DNA of 64,000 bases from contig OZ026843.1 in assembly GCA_964023205.1 (NCBI GenBank), forward strand, positions 1,473,029 through 1,537,028. Reading direction: 5' to 3'. Positions 1 through 9,610 of this stretch are shown here, piece by piece. Position 1 is the stretch's first letter. Every line of letters starts with the position of its first letter. The translations under genes and the position numbers were made by a program. Source of the stretch: Lutraria lutraria (Eukaryota > Mollusca > Bivalvia > Venerida > Mactridae). The notes beneath the pieces were generated by a model that saw nothing but the letters and a program-made list of their open reading frames with translations, did no database searches and was not told the DNA's origin.

Positions 1-108
1 ACATTAAAGTTTGTTATAAGAAAACAAACATTGAAGTTTGTTGTAAGAAATCAAACATTAAGTTTGTTATAAGAAATCAAACATTAAGTTTGTTATAGGA
101 AAGAACAT
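1..108. repeat. Tandem repeat, about 26 bp unit, four copies
   Basis: Four consecutive copies of a unit containing CATTAAGTTTGTTATAAGAA can be read by eye, with small differences between copies. The array is cut by the left window edge, so its full length is unknown. No coding potential. Confidence 0.8.
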
Positions 109-1900
109 TGCAGACTTTTCTTGGTGTTATGCTTGACTAAAAAAATAACTTGATGATGGATTTCTCAGTCCGGTTCAACTTATAAAGTTAGAATTCATTG
201 ACTGGCTGTAGACACAGCAGCAATGTAAACAATTCGACTATCGACATAAATCGCACAACCAATGAATGACACCATGAACAAAACACAGACTTTTTTTCAC
301 TTGTTTGGAAAACATGTTAAGCGCAAAAATGATCTGATTATTTAATTTGCTACCGTATTTTATATCCATGTATAATGTGTATCTTTACCAAAATAAATAG
401 AAAATCAAACATAAGTACTCCAAAGAGAGAGTCATACCATAGCTAGCTTTTATAATGAAATGTTGTCCTGTATTAACTTAATGGGTCTCGTCTGTCTTTG
501 ATATATATGTGAGCCACAGAATGACTATTGTTTTCGTATTGGAGGTATTGTTTAGCAGTAAACATATCCTTGATCTTCTAACGCTGTCGCTAGGCTAGTT
601 CTAATATGTCATAATAGTATATGGTAAACCGTGATCTAAAGTTATACATTTGACAGTAAAAAGAATAGTCATCGCAAGGATATATACAAGACGGAATCCA
701 TCCATTTATCACACAAGAAAAGATGAAAATTTTAGACATTGTTTCGACAAGGAAATAAAACATTTGAAGCAATTTGAATTAAATTTGATATGTCGCTTTT
801 AAATAGGTTGCACTAGAAATATGAAAGCTCAAATATTTGCCTACGATTCTTTATTACTTTAACATGAAATGTAAAATGATGATTACACAATTTAAAAAAA
901 TGTAACGATGACAAGTTGCTATTCATATTCATGAATACAGACACTTATTCTCTCCATTCATATACGCAAATATCTGTCCGATAGTAGAATTGTCTTCACA
1001 TTGACACCTCTCGTCAACACTTGTAAAACAAAGTGTATTTCCTATCACCTTCAATAATGACGACTACATCATTGTAACTGATCATAAAGTTGAGACTTAA
1101 ATCTTTTAAATCTATCAAATGTCAGAGCTTATCAATGTAGAGAACGAAGATAATTTACTGATCCACTTTATCTCACGTCGTTCATTGAATTGCCTTCGAA
1201 GCAGTTAACAAAATCCAGCAAAAATCAGAAAATGTTTAGTTCTTTGGATTTTATCTCGAGCTTGATATAAATAAAGGAATGAAGTATTCACCGATGTGTT
1301 TTTCCTCAGGTATTATCGTATGCATAGATCATAATAAAAGATCTATGCTGCCTTGGATGTAAGCGATCAATAAATGACCGGTCTCGTATATGACTAACGA
1401 TAAATGATTTGTCTGAGATGGGTACATAGAGTGATCAGTTTTGAATGATTGTCATCTATCTCGGACAAAGTGCGTGATGTAGTGTAATGATTATCATGAA
1501 CGTTGACCGGACAGTTTTATCATACAACCTGTGCTTAAACTGAGACAAACGTGTGCTCCACCAAACTCAGAATTAGATGTATATTATAAACATCCCTATT
1601 AATCTCTGTATTATTTGTATGTATAACATACCTGATACTTTCATATGTATCATCATACGATAATCTATACATATATTGTAGTTTCCCTTATGAAGTGTAT
1701 TTATAATTTTGCTACATTTTAAGTATGCATAATATATATAAGTATAACTACATAATTATGTATGTTATATAATTATACATTTAACCTATTTCTTACAAAA
1801 CATTTTGTACGCGTAATTGGTATGGGCATATTGTGATATAACAGGAACGAGCTTTTTTAACGAAACTAAGACAGTTTTTCGATGTGATAAATATAAGCCG
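109..1900. other. AT-rich stretch without recognisable gene
   Basis: I see no coding region or repeat family here. A small perfect hairpin lies at 1322-1348 (9 bp stem GCATAGATC, 9 bp loop). The 60-codon minus-strand reading frame at 590-772 has no recognisable motif. Confidence 0.5.
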
Positions 1901-1901
1901 A

Positions 1902-1985
1902 AAACTGTCCATTATGAAAAAATATTGGAGTGTTTGAGGCGCGTAGCGCCGAAGACACTCTAATATTTTACATAATGGGCAGTTT
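1902..1985. repeat. Foldback (palindromic) element
   Basis: Two ~30 bp arms are inverted around a GC-rich centre. The left arm begins AAACTGTCCATTATG, and the right arm ends CATAATGGGCAGTTT. The centre itself contains the short palindrome GGCGCGTAGCGCC. The arm sequence recurs inside the repeats at 3917-4102 and 9084-9174 (CACTCCAATATTAC followed by ACGGACAG), so this is a dispersed family rather than a chance hairpin. No transposase is present; it looks like a small non-autonomous element. Confidence 0.75.
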
Positions 1986-2136
1986 GAGGTTTATATGTAA
2001 CTTAAATCATATCGATATGATTACACAATTCATTGACCATGACAATTTATCATTCTTAAAGGCCACCGTCGACTTAATCATTCTATTTCCCTATGAAAAT
2101 CAAGTAATTCATATTGATTTTCTTTCCTGTTTTTTT

Positions 2137-2330
2137 TTATAATACACTTTACTCATTAAAAGTCACGAAAGAAGACTATTGGCTTTAAAAAAGTAGTAGG
2201 GATTCATTTTCTTTCATTATTATGACCAGATAAATAGATAAAATAGCGTTTGAAAGCCTAAAAGCCATTACGGAAAGTACCTTTAAATCAACTCTTTCAA
2301 TCACACTGCACGGGTAGCACGAGGAATGTA
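2137..2330. repeat. Dispersed repeat, copy A (pair with 5514-5712)
   Basis: This segment matches 5514-5712 almost base for base, from TTATAATACACTTTACTC to the AATGTA end. The only notable difference is a short insertion and divergence around 2257-2270. The high similarity suggests a recent copying event. No coding potential is evident and I do not recognise the family. Confidence 0.8.
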
Positions 2331-2670
2331 CATTTTATTAAAACCTGTTCGCATCGACTCAAGCCGTGTCATTCCTTTGTATTCGTTTGTTGGGAGGTTT
2401 GTAAAACAGCGTGGAACAATGTGGAAGATGTGAATTGGAATAAAGTTTCCTTTTAAAAAGGAAAGGCTTGGCTGGTTGTTGCTGATAAAAGTTAGTTCTG
2501 ATACCATAACTAAATTGGTTCATTTTATTTCGTCTTGTTGACCATTTTAGTTATGGAATTGTCCTCTTTCAAAGTCAACAGGTAGTCTGAAACATCGGTA
2601 TATTTTTCTATTTATAGATTTTCCTATAATTCATCGTACTGTACACAAGTTTTAAATTGCATCAGAGAAA

Positions 2671-3186
2671 GCGTTTCGCAAGTTAAATTATAGTAGGGGT
2701 GTATTTCATTAATTAATTAATCCTCCGCTTATTACCTTCAGCAATTATATTGATAATTAAACAAAGAGCTAGTAAAGTAAAAACAATTGAGACTGCGTTA
2801 ATATATCTTATCTTTTCGTGCCTTAACGGTTGATGGAACATGCCGATTTATAGTGAAACACCCCGATTTTACAATGAAATCGCAAATGTGTACATCAAGA
2901 TCACGTGACAAAATTATTGGCGGCAATAGCGTTTCGCAGGTTTCATTATAGAAGGGGCTTCCTTAAATTCTCTTGAACAATCCTCCGCTAATATGTCTTT
3001 CAGTAATAATTAAAATAATAGATTTAAATATATTGTACATAGTAACAGAAAAAATAGACAGTTTTAAAATGTGTACCTTAACGTGTAATTAATGTTAATA
3101 GAACAAACCGATCTTTAGTGAAACACCCTGATTTCATAATAGACTAGCACAGTGAAGTTGGTACACTCAAGTCATGTGATACCGAT
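2671..3186. repeat. Tandem duplication, ~258 bp unit, two diverged copies
   Basis: Unit 1 starts GCGTTTCGCAAGTTAAATTA at 2671 and unit 2 starts GCGTTTCGCAGG at 2929. Both continue with AATCCTCCGCT, a CCTTAACG segment and GTGAAACACCC(C/T)GATTT in the same order. The copies are clearly diverged, so the duplication is old. A short direct repeat (AACCAATC...CCGGACT...TTAACAT) follows at about 3203-3260. Confidence 0.75.
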
Positions 3187-3439
3187 TCACACAGTAAGCG
3201 TAAACCAATCACCGGACTGTTAACATATAGCTCTCAACCAATCGCCGGACTCTTAACATTTTTGTGCACTTGTACCCAGCTTTCGCATTGCATCTACCAA
3301 CTGTTTATGTAGGATTTCCGTCTAACACTTTTGTTTGATTTAATTTCTTATATTTCAGGGTATGAATTGTATTGAAAATGTGTTCATAATGAGTATTGTG
3401 AACTTTGATCAATTGATTCTTCATAATTATTATATATTT

Positions 3440-3537
3440 TTGTTGTAATAGGAGGAATATAATGCACCCGGTGCGGGGCTTAACCCGCAATCTCCTGAGT
3501 GCAAGTCAGAAAGCTATACCAACTGAGCTTATCGGGG
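3440..3537 (-). repeat. tRNA-derived SINE, tRNA-Ala-like head
   Basis: On the minus strand, 3537 to 3467 folds as a tRNA. It has an acceptor starting CCCGAT, a D-arm AGCTCAGTTGGTATAGCT (A box), an anticodon arm with loop CTTGCAC (anticodon TGC) and a T-stem GCGGG/CCCGC. The T-loop is one base short, and no CCA-type tRNA gene context is visible. It is followed by a body segment (GTGCATTATATTCCTCC) also found in the copy at 3699-3793, which marks it as a SINE rather than a functional tRNA gene. Confidence 0.75.
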
Positions 3538-3698
3538 TATATATATTACAGCCAGTTCATAAGTACAATGTACAGTACTGCTACATTCATCCTACTGTTT
3601 TTTCAAATTAATTTATCGCGAGTTTTTTTGACTAACCCAATCTTTGCTTCACCCTAAGCTAGTATTCCAAGGTTGGTCTCACATTCATGTCACCAAGG

Positions 3699-3793
3699 TA
3701 ATAGGAAGAGGAAATTAATGTACCCGATGCGGGTCTCGAATCCGCTTCCTACTTCTTGCAAGTCAGATGCCCTGCAAACTGAGCTAATCGGAC
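3699..3793 (-). repeat. tRNA-derived SINE, second copy of the same family
   Basis: The minus strand reads CCGATTAGCTCAG (A box), CTGACTTGCA (anticodon arm, TGC as in its neighbour) and GATTCGAGACCCGC (B box), then GTACATTAATTTCCTC. The post-tRNA body matches the copy at 3440-3537. The D-arm and anticodon stem are more decayed than in that copy. Confidence 0.75.
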
Positions 3794-3916
3794 AGTACTA
3801 CGAGTACTATGATACAGTACTGTTACATTTTCATTAAGATCTTAAAAAAGACCATGGACTTCTATACATATAGTACAAGTCCTTGACAAGACTCGTAAGA
3901 TATATTTATTTTCATT

Positions 3917-4102
3917 ATCATTAAAGCATTCGATAATCTTACGCATGCGTCGTTTTTAGTGTCCAAATTTGAGTTGCAGTCCAATATGTCGACTACACTC
4001 CAATATTACAAAAAATAACGGACAGCTGTCCATTGAGAGCGATCCATTCGTAAAATTATTGGACAGTGAGAACAAAAGGATGACGTCACAGGAATGATTT
4101 AA
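3917..4102. repeat. Dispersed repeat, uninterrupted (empty-site) copy
   Basis: This copy runs ATCATTAAAGCATTCGATAA through CGGACAGCTGTCCATTGAG to GATGACGTCACAGGAATGAT. The same sequence occurs split at 9084-9174 and 12102-12174, with a 2.9 kb insertion between the halves. It contains the arm sequence of the foldback at 1902-1985. It shows what the target looked like before insertion. Confidence 0.9.
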
Positions 4103-4251
4103 CAACTGTTAATACGAGGGTCCTTCAAAAAGTTCTGTCACCAATCATAGATTTATCCCTGTATTTTTTCAAAACGCTTCACTGCATTTGAATTGTTTGT
4201 ATAGCTAACAATATCCCAATTTACCAGTCATATGCTAAAACAGACGAAAAG

Positions 4252-4452
4252 CAGTACTACTTGCTGCATACTGCTTGATACATACCTCATACTGCTTGCT
4301 GCATACTGCTTGATACATACCGCATACTGCTTGCTGCATACTGCTTGATACATACCTCATACTGCTTACGCATACTGCTTAATACATACCTCATACTGCT
4401 TGCCGCATACTGCTTGATACATACCGCATACTGCTTGCCGCATACTGCTTGT
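4252..4452. repeat. Minisatellite, 35 bp unit, about 5.5 copies
   Basis: CATACTGCTTG recurs at 4267, 4302, 4337, 4371, 4406 and 4441, a spacing of 34-35 bp. Each 35 bp unit contains two related halves (CATACTGCTTGATACATACC and TCATACTGCTTGCTG). A small outlier array of the same unit lies at 4648-4703. Confidence 0.9.
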
Positions 4453-5404
4453 CGGGATGACATTAATAACTAAATGTATGTCTGGTTCCAAAGACTGTAT
4501 TGTAACAACTCATTCAAATAATATAAACAACGTATATACAAAGTGACGTCAACGTAACGTCGCGGTAAAACGTTATTTACCGTAATAGCGCCAAAGTCTA
4601 TATGACGTCTGAGCGTCTAACAATAGTACATTAACTGTAATATCTAACACTGCTTAATACATATCGCATACTGCTTGCTGCATACTACTTGATACATACT
4701 CAAAGCATATATGTGATGAATTGTATGGTATGTGTCAATGCGCACAGTATTGAGGTGGTGCATGACAGAACATTTTGCAGCACTGTCGTAATACTAAATA
4801 TGAATTTAAAATGTTCACTATTCATTCTTCCATCGAATGTAACGTGACGTGTTGGATACAGTTTCAAATAAACCTTTAATTGTTTTTTCATTCGTTTCTA
4901 TCAAGAGAGCATCAGAGGTAATAAAAGTTACGAGTCACCGAAGTATAACGACAGACAGAATGCCGTTAGGGTCGAAATTTGAAATTTAATTGGTTAATAT
5001 GTGCGCAGGAATAAGTAAAATAAACGACATCCTCATTTTTTAACAGGGTTGCTTGCAACCTTGTTCTTGGTTACTACCAGTTTTCGATGCTCACAGAATT
5101 AAAATCTGTAGCAGAATCTAAAAATAGCGTAATTGGCTTCCCCCTTCCCCTGTCACAATCAAAGAAGAAGTTCTTCACTAAACGCCAAAGAAAATAGTTC
5201 CAAGTAGAAGACGGTATTCGGTCATATCTGGTTCACACTGTCCATATAAAACGACGTTTGGTGTAAAGGTTATATGTAATATATGTTGCTTAATGAATGG
5301 AATCAAATGAAATACGTTAAAACAAAAGTCGAACATGATGATTACTGCGCAGCTGAACTGTTGACAGTCGGTTTATAAGTATATTAAAAACAAACAGTAA
5401 AGCA
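4453..5404. other. No gene; satellite outlier only
   Basis: Apart from the ~1.5-copy outlier of the 35 bp unit at 4648-4703, I see nothing recognisable in this stretch. The short minus-strand frame at 4700-4891 has no motif. Confidence 0.5.
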
Positions 5405-5485
5405 TAGAGATTGGTGGTCCAGCAGTAAGGTTGCTCGTCTACGGAGTGAAAGGTCCTTGGTTCGATACTCGGTAGAAGCATAATT
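5405..5485 (+). repeat. tRNA-like SINE head
   Basis: The plus strand shows an A-box-like GTGGTCCAGCAGTAAGG and a B-box-like GGTTCGATACTC about 35 bp later, the spacing of a tRNA-derived RNA polymerase III promoter. The cloverleaf is degenerate. It lies just upstream of the dispersed repeat copy at 5514, but copy A of that repeat lacks this head, so the two are probably unrelated. Confidence 0.55.
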
Positions 5486-5513
5486 CGTTTATTTATATGA
5501 ACTTGTTAAAAAA

Positions 5514-5712
5514 TTATAATACACTTTACTCATTAAAAGTCACGAAAGAAGACTATTGGCTTTAAAAAAGTAGTAGGGATTCATTTTCTTGCATTATTAT
5601 GACCAGATAAATAGATAAAATAGCGTTTGAATTTGACTGATTAAAAACCATTACGGAAGTACCTTTAAATCAACTCTTTCAATCACACTGCACGGGTAGC
5701 ACGGGTAATGTA
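5514..5712. repeat. Dispersed repeat, copy B (pair with 2137-2330)
   Basis: Near-identical to 2137-2330 in the same orientation. The similarity stops exactly where the TA-flanked MITE at 5713 begins. Confidence 0.8.
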
Positions 5713-5814
5713 CAGTACAACCTCTGTAGAGCAACACCCTGTGGGAGCTGCAAATATTGGCCGTTGTTTAGAGGTTGTTGCTCTACAGAGGGCCGCTCTG
5801 GAGAGGTTGTACTG
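5713..5814. mobile_element. 102 bp MITE with pogo/Tigger-like ends and TA flanks
   Basis: The ends are CAGTACAACCTCTGTAGAGC at the left and the inverse, ending AGAGGTTGTACTG, at the right. TA dinucleotides flank both sides (5711-5712 and 5815-5816). A CAGT start, an ACAACCTC motif and a TA duplication are typical of pogo/Tigger-type Tc1-mariner elements (established knowledge). The interior has no coding capacity, so it needs transposase from elsewhere. Confidence 0.8.
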
Positions 5815-6289
5815 TACTGTTTTTGGTAGCCATAGGTTACCCATTTATTTACAAAATTTTATAAAGATATAGAACAAAACATTTCATATAATTTATACAA
5901 AGTACATATTGCACTGTTTTCTATGGACTTTTGATTCTAGCATATTAAGATTGGGGTGGGTAACAATGGGGGGGGGGTAATAGTGTATCTGTTGTTGCTC
6001 ACCTGAGAAAGTTCATTTAAAAATAAAATAATCAGCATTAATTTGTACTCAGGAGAGCTCAGAGTTTAGAAACTAAAAGAGTGTATGGGGTCAGGGGATA
6101 GGGCGTAAATTTAAAATAAAAGGTCAAAGAAGCTAAACTACTAAGGTTCTCGTTTAAGGATGATATTTTAAATAAATAAGTTGAGAATATACTGTTTCTG
6201 TTGGTGGAATCTTTACGGCACCGTTGGTCGTCTCGATGTATGCAACTGTCAAGGATTAGCTTTTTACAATGAAAGAATAGGTTCATTTT
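5815..6289. other. No gene; poly-G tract
   Basis: Contains a run of ten G at 5968-5977. Nothing else is recognisable. Confidence 0.5.
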
Positions 6290-9083
6290 ACTCTTTACTA
6301 AGTCAACTTCTCTGGAATCACTAAATTAATGAACTTTTCCCAGTTTTTTTTAAATTTATCAAACTTAAAATATTGTTTACACGTGTGTTCTTCAATTTTA
6401 TAATTCGCACAAACTTGCTGTTTAAAAGTTACAATACCAGGCCTTAACTGTTTCAAACTTCAACAATATATATAATATTTACCAAGTAGTAGTATTTTGT
6501 TTATAACATCATCAAGATGAGTATTACCAAATAATATATCAGACATGCTCCAGCTTTAAAAATTCAAGTTACACCTGTCTCTTATATAGGATTGTAGCTG
6601 TTGTCAAAATTGTTTTGTTTGTTCACACTTAAAAAATAAGTGGGACAGGGTTTCTTTCTCATTATGACAAAAAGAACAGTAATCATTATTTATAATATTC
6701 ATTTTCTTAAGCAAATGGTTGGTTGCAAGAATTCTATGGTTTTCTGTATTGTAACCATAATAATTTTTGATCGTTTGTATATTTATCAGCGATATCATAG
6801 ATTGATTTATTTTAAAAAAAGACAGTTTCTATTGTGTCTCTTACTTCATATTTCCATTTCTGTAGGGGTTTGGATACTGACATTTTCTTTGCATTTCTTT
6901 ATAAATTGATCGACAGCCTTTCTTATCCTTATCAGTAGTGTGTGGGGAATAGTCACATTGTATTTAATTTGTTTTGGTAGATCTAGAACATTTTCTCTTT
7001 CCAAAAACTTTCTAACTGATGCTAAAATTCCTCTGAATTCTAAAAAATTAGTTCTAATATTATATATTGCAGAAAATTCATTATAAGAGTAAAATTCACC
7101 CTCTTGGTTAAGGAGATCCCCTACAAACAGAATACTTCCATCAGTCCATCTATTTAAACAGATACTAGAATTTCCTATCTTTATACCTGGATTATGTCAT
7201 AAGTTAACTGAATAGTACTGTTTAGTATTACTTAGTTTGGAATTCATAGACAGAGTAAAATAATTATACATAACATCAAAATGGATTAATGTCTAAGTTC
7301 AATTTTGTTTTTATGTGGTCAGTGCCAAACTTATACATTTGAGTTATGAAAGGACAAATAATTTCAACCAATTGGCTATATTTATTGTTAGAAAAAAGTA
7401 ATCTTCTAAGCCATGTGACTTTTAAACTACAGATAAAACAGTTAAAATCAGTCATTTTTAATCCCCCAAACCTATATTCTTGTGTTTCTTTTTATTTTAT
7501 CCCTACCGTTGTTCCACAGGAACTTAAAAAATAGATTTTGTATCTGAGATGGACTTGGAATACTCAAAATAAGATGATTCAATTTTGCAAGGGCAAGAGA
7601 TTTTATCACAACTAATTTACCAATGGGAGAGAGTATTCTTTTTGACCAATTTGCAAATAATTACTTAATTTCTTCTATTTTAGAGTCATTATTCAAATCT
7701 ACCATTAAGTTTAAATCAGTTGAGAATTTCACACCTAACACAGAAAATACTTCATTTTTCCAGCCTAAACTGTATTCGGGACATAAAGTAGCGTTAGAAT
7801 TTTTAAGTGAGTCAAACCAAATCACCTTAGTCTTCTCCATATTTATGTTAAGGCCTGAAAATTTAGCATAGAATTTTAAAGTTAACATTGTTGTCCTTAG
7901 AGATTTATCTGTGTCATCTAAAAACAAACTAGTGTCATCAGCATACTGAGAAACTTTATATTCTACTCCATTTACTATAATTCCTTTAATATCTTTATTT
8001 TTCCTTATCATTATTGAGAGAATCTCAGCACAAAGAATGAACAGGTATGGTGACAGGGCATCACCTTGACGACAACCCCTCTGAAGAAAGAACCACTCTG
8101 AAATATGTCCATTAACAACTACACAGGATTCTATATTTGTATAAAATAGTTTGATCCAAGTTCTTATTGAAGGACCAAAGTTAAAAAAATTCTATGACCT
8201 TGTGCATGAAATTCCATGACACAGTATAAAAAATGCTGCGGCGAAATCAATTAACAATAGTAAGCCGGGAATATTATTAAATAGTCATACAGCATTCTAA
8301 TATCAGAAGCCATTAATCTTCCTGGTAAAAATCCAGTTTGATCTTCATCTATAATATTTTTTAAATTATTTTTCAAGCGAAAAGCAATAGAGGAAGAGGC
8401 AATTTTGTAGGAAACATTCAATAATGAGATAGGTCTCCAATTTTTTAAAAGCATTTTGTCTTTATTTCCTTTAGGGATACAAGTTATAACTCCTTGTTTT
8501 TGTGTAGTTGATAATTCTGGGTTTTCATGACTTGACCCTTTTCTGAAATGAGAGAATTCGTTACTTTTTTCGAGATTACAGAAATATTTTGTTGGTTTTT
8601 CTCCCTCATATATCCACTTAGCTCTTGATCTTATTAGGTGATCCTCCATTTTTTTCTTTCTTAAATTTAAAAGTTCTGTTTTTTTAGTTTCTAACAATTG
8701 ATAATTTATGTTCTTTTCTTTTTCATTTTTACCAATTTCTGTCAAAAGTTTGTCTTCTTTATCCACTTCAATTTTTTTCTTATAGGATGAATAATAACTT
8801 ATAGACAATGCCTCTGATATTCATTAATAAAGTCTCAAAAAATAATTGGTCATTTATATTAAAACACAAATTCGGAAGTGGAATATCTTTTATATCTTCA
8901 TTATTTTCTAGTACATTAGTTGAATATTACGTTTTTGTTTCTAAAATGAACATAAGTGGTATCACGGAGAAGGGAATTATTAAACTTCCAATATTCTGTG
9001 ATCGTTTTTACGGTTATGTGATAAATAGAATCTTACATTCGTGCTCATTCTTTACCATTTTTATTAAACTCCTCTATTTTCAG
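6290..9083 (-). pseudogene. Decayed L1/Tx1-like LINE, ORF2 remnant
   Basis: Minus-strand translation gives successive pieces of a non-LTR retrotransposon ORF2, read from about 9000 down to 6290. First comes linker sequence (WKFNNSLLRDT at about 8960-8990), then AKWIYEGEKPTKYFCNLEK, and then RT blocks GVITCIPKGNK, LKNWRPISLLN and DQTGFLPGR (within 8251-8808). Next are FFNFGPS, RGCRQGDALSPYLF (~8045-8090) and the catalytic YADD at about 7933-7944. A C-terminal CX2CX8HX4C knuckle (YCSFCHNEKETLSHLFFKC) lies at about 6610-6680. Frames are broken by stops and shifts. The first RT catalytic region is corrupted (DFAAAFF where DFxKAFD is expected), and a large segment is missing between FSHFRKG and SSHENPELS. 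The endonuclease domain is absent, so the copy is 5' truncated. It cannot be functional. The clade call rests on motif style and is an inference. Confidence 0.88.
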
Positions 9084-9174
9084 ATCATTAAAGCATTCGA
9101 TAATCTTACGCATGCGTCGTTTTCAGTATGCAGTCGACTACACTCCAATATTACAAAAAATAACGGACAGCTGT
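9084..9174. repeat. Left half of the dispersed target repeat
   Basis: Matches 3917-4027 apart from a ~20 bp internal difference. It ends with ACAGCTGT (9167-9174), the left copy of the 8 bp target duplication of the inserted element. Confidence 0.9.
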
Positions 9175-9610
9175 GTTGCAACCAAACTTATAATAAAAAC
9201 CAAACTTGAAATAACCAAACTTGTAATAAAATTTTCAAGTTGAAGTAAGATTTTACTTTTGCAATAATTAACTTACTGATGTGTTCCGCTGCATTAATTA
9301 GCACGTGCTGACCTAATTATGGTCACTAGCCCTTGAAATGACCTACATTTTTTCATATTCAATTTACCATCTATCCTTCAATCTTGTAATAATTTTTTCA
9401 AGTTGAAGTAAGAGTTTACTTTTGCACTAATTATCTTACTGGTGTGATCCGCTGTAATAATTATTACAAGTTTGGTTGAACCTTGCAACCAAACTTGTAA
9501 TAAAAACCAAACTTGTAAAAAAAAATTTAAGTTATAGTAAGATTTTACTTTTGCACTCATTAACCTACTGTTGTGTTCCGCAACATTAACTAGCACGTGC
9601 TGACCTAACA
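9175..9610 (+). repeat. Left modular terminal inverted repeat block
   Basis: Holds three copies of the subterminal module in direct orientation. An internal inverted copy of the terminal sequence (ATTACAAGTTTGGTTGAAC) ends at about 9474. A second terminal start (TTGCAACCAAACTTG) follows at about 9483. Confidence 0.85.

Noticed and set aside
3467..3537. Functional tRNA-Ala gene
   Set aside because: The T-loop is one base short, an acceptor pair is mismatched, and a SINE body shared with a second copy follows the head.
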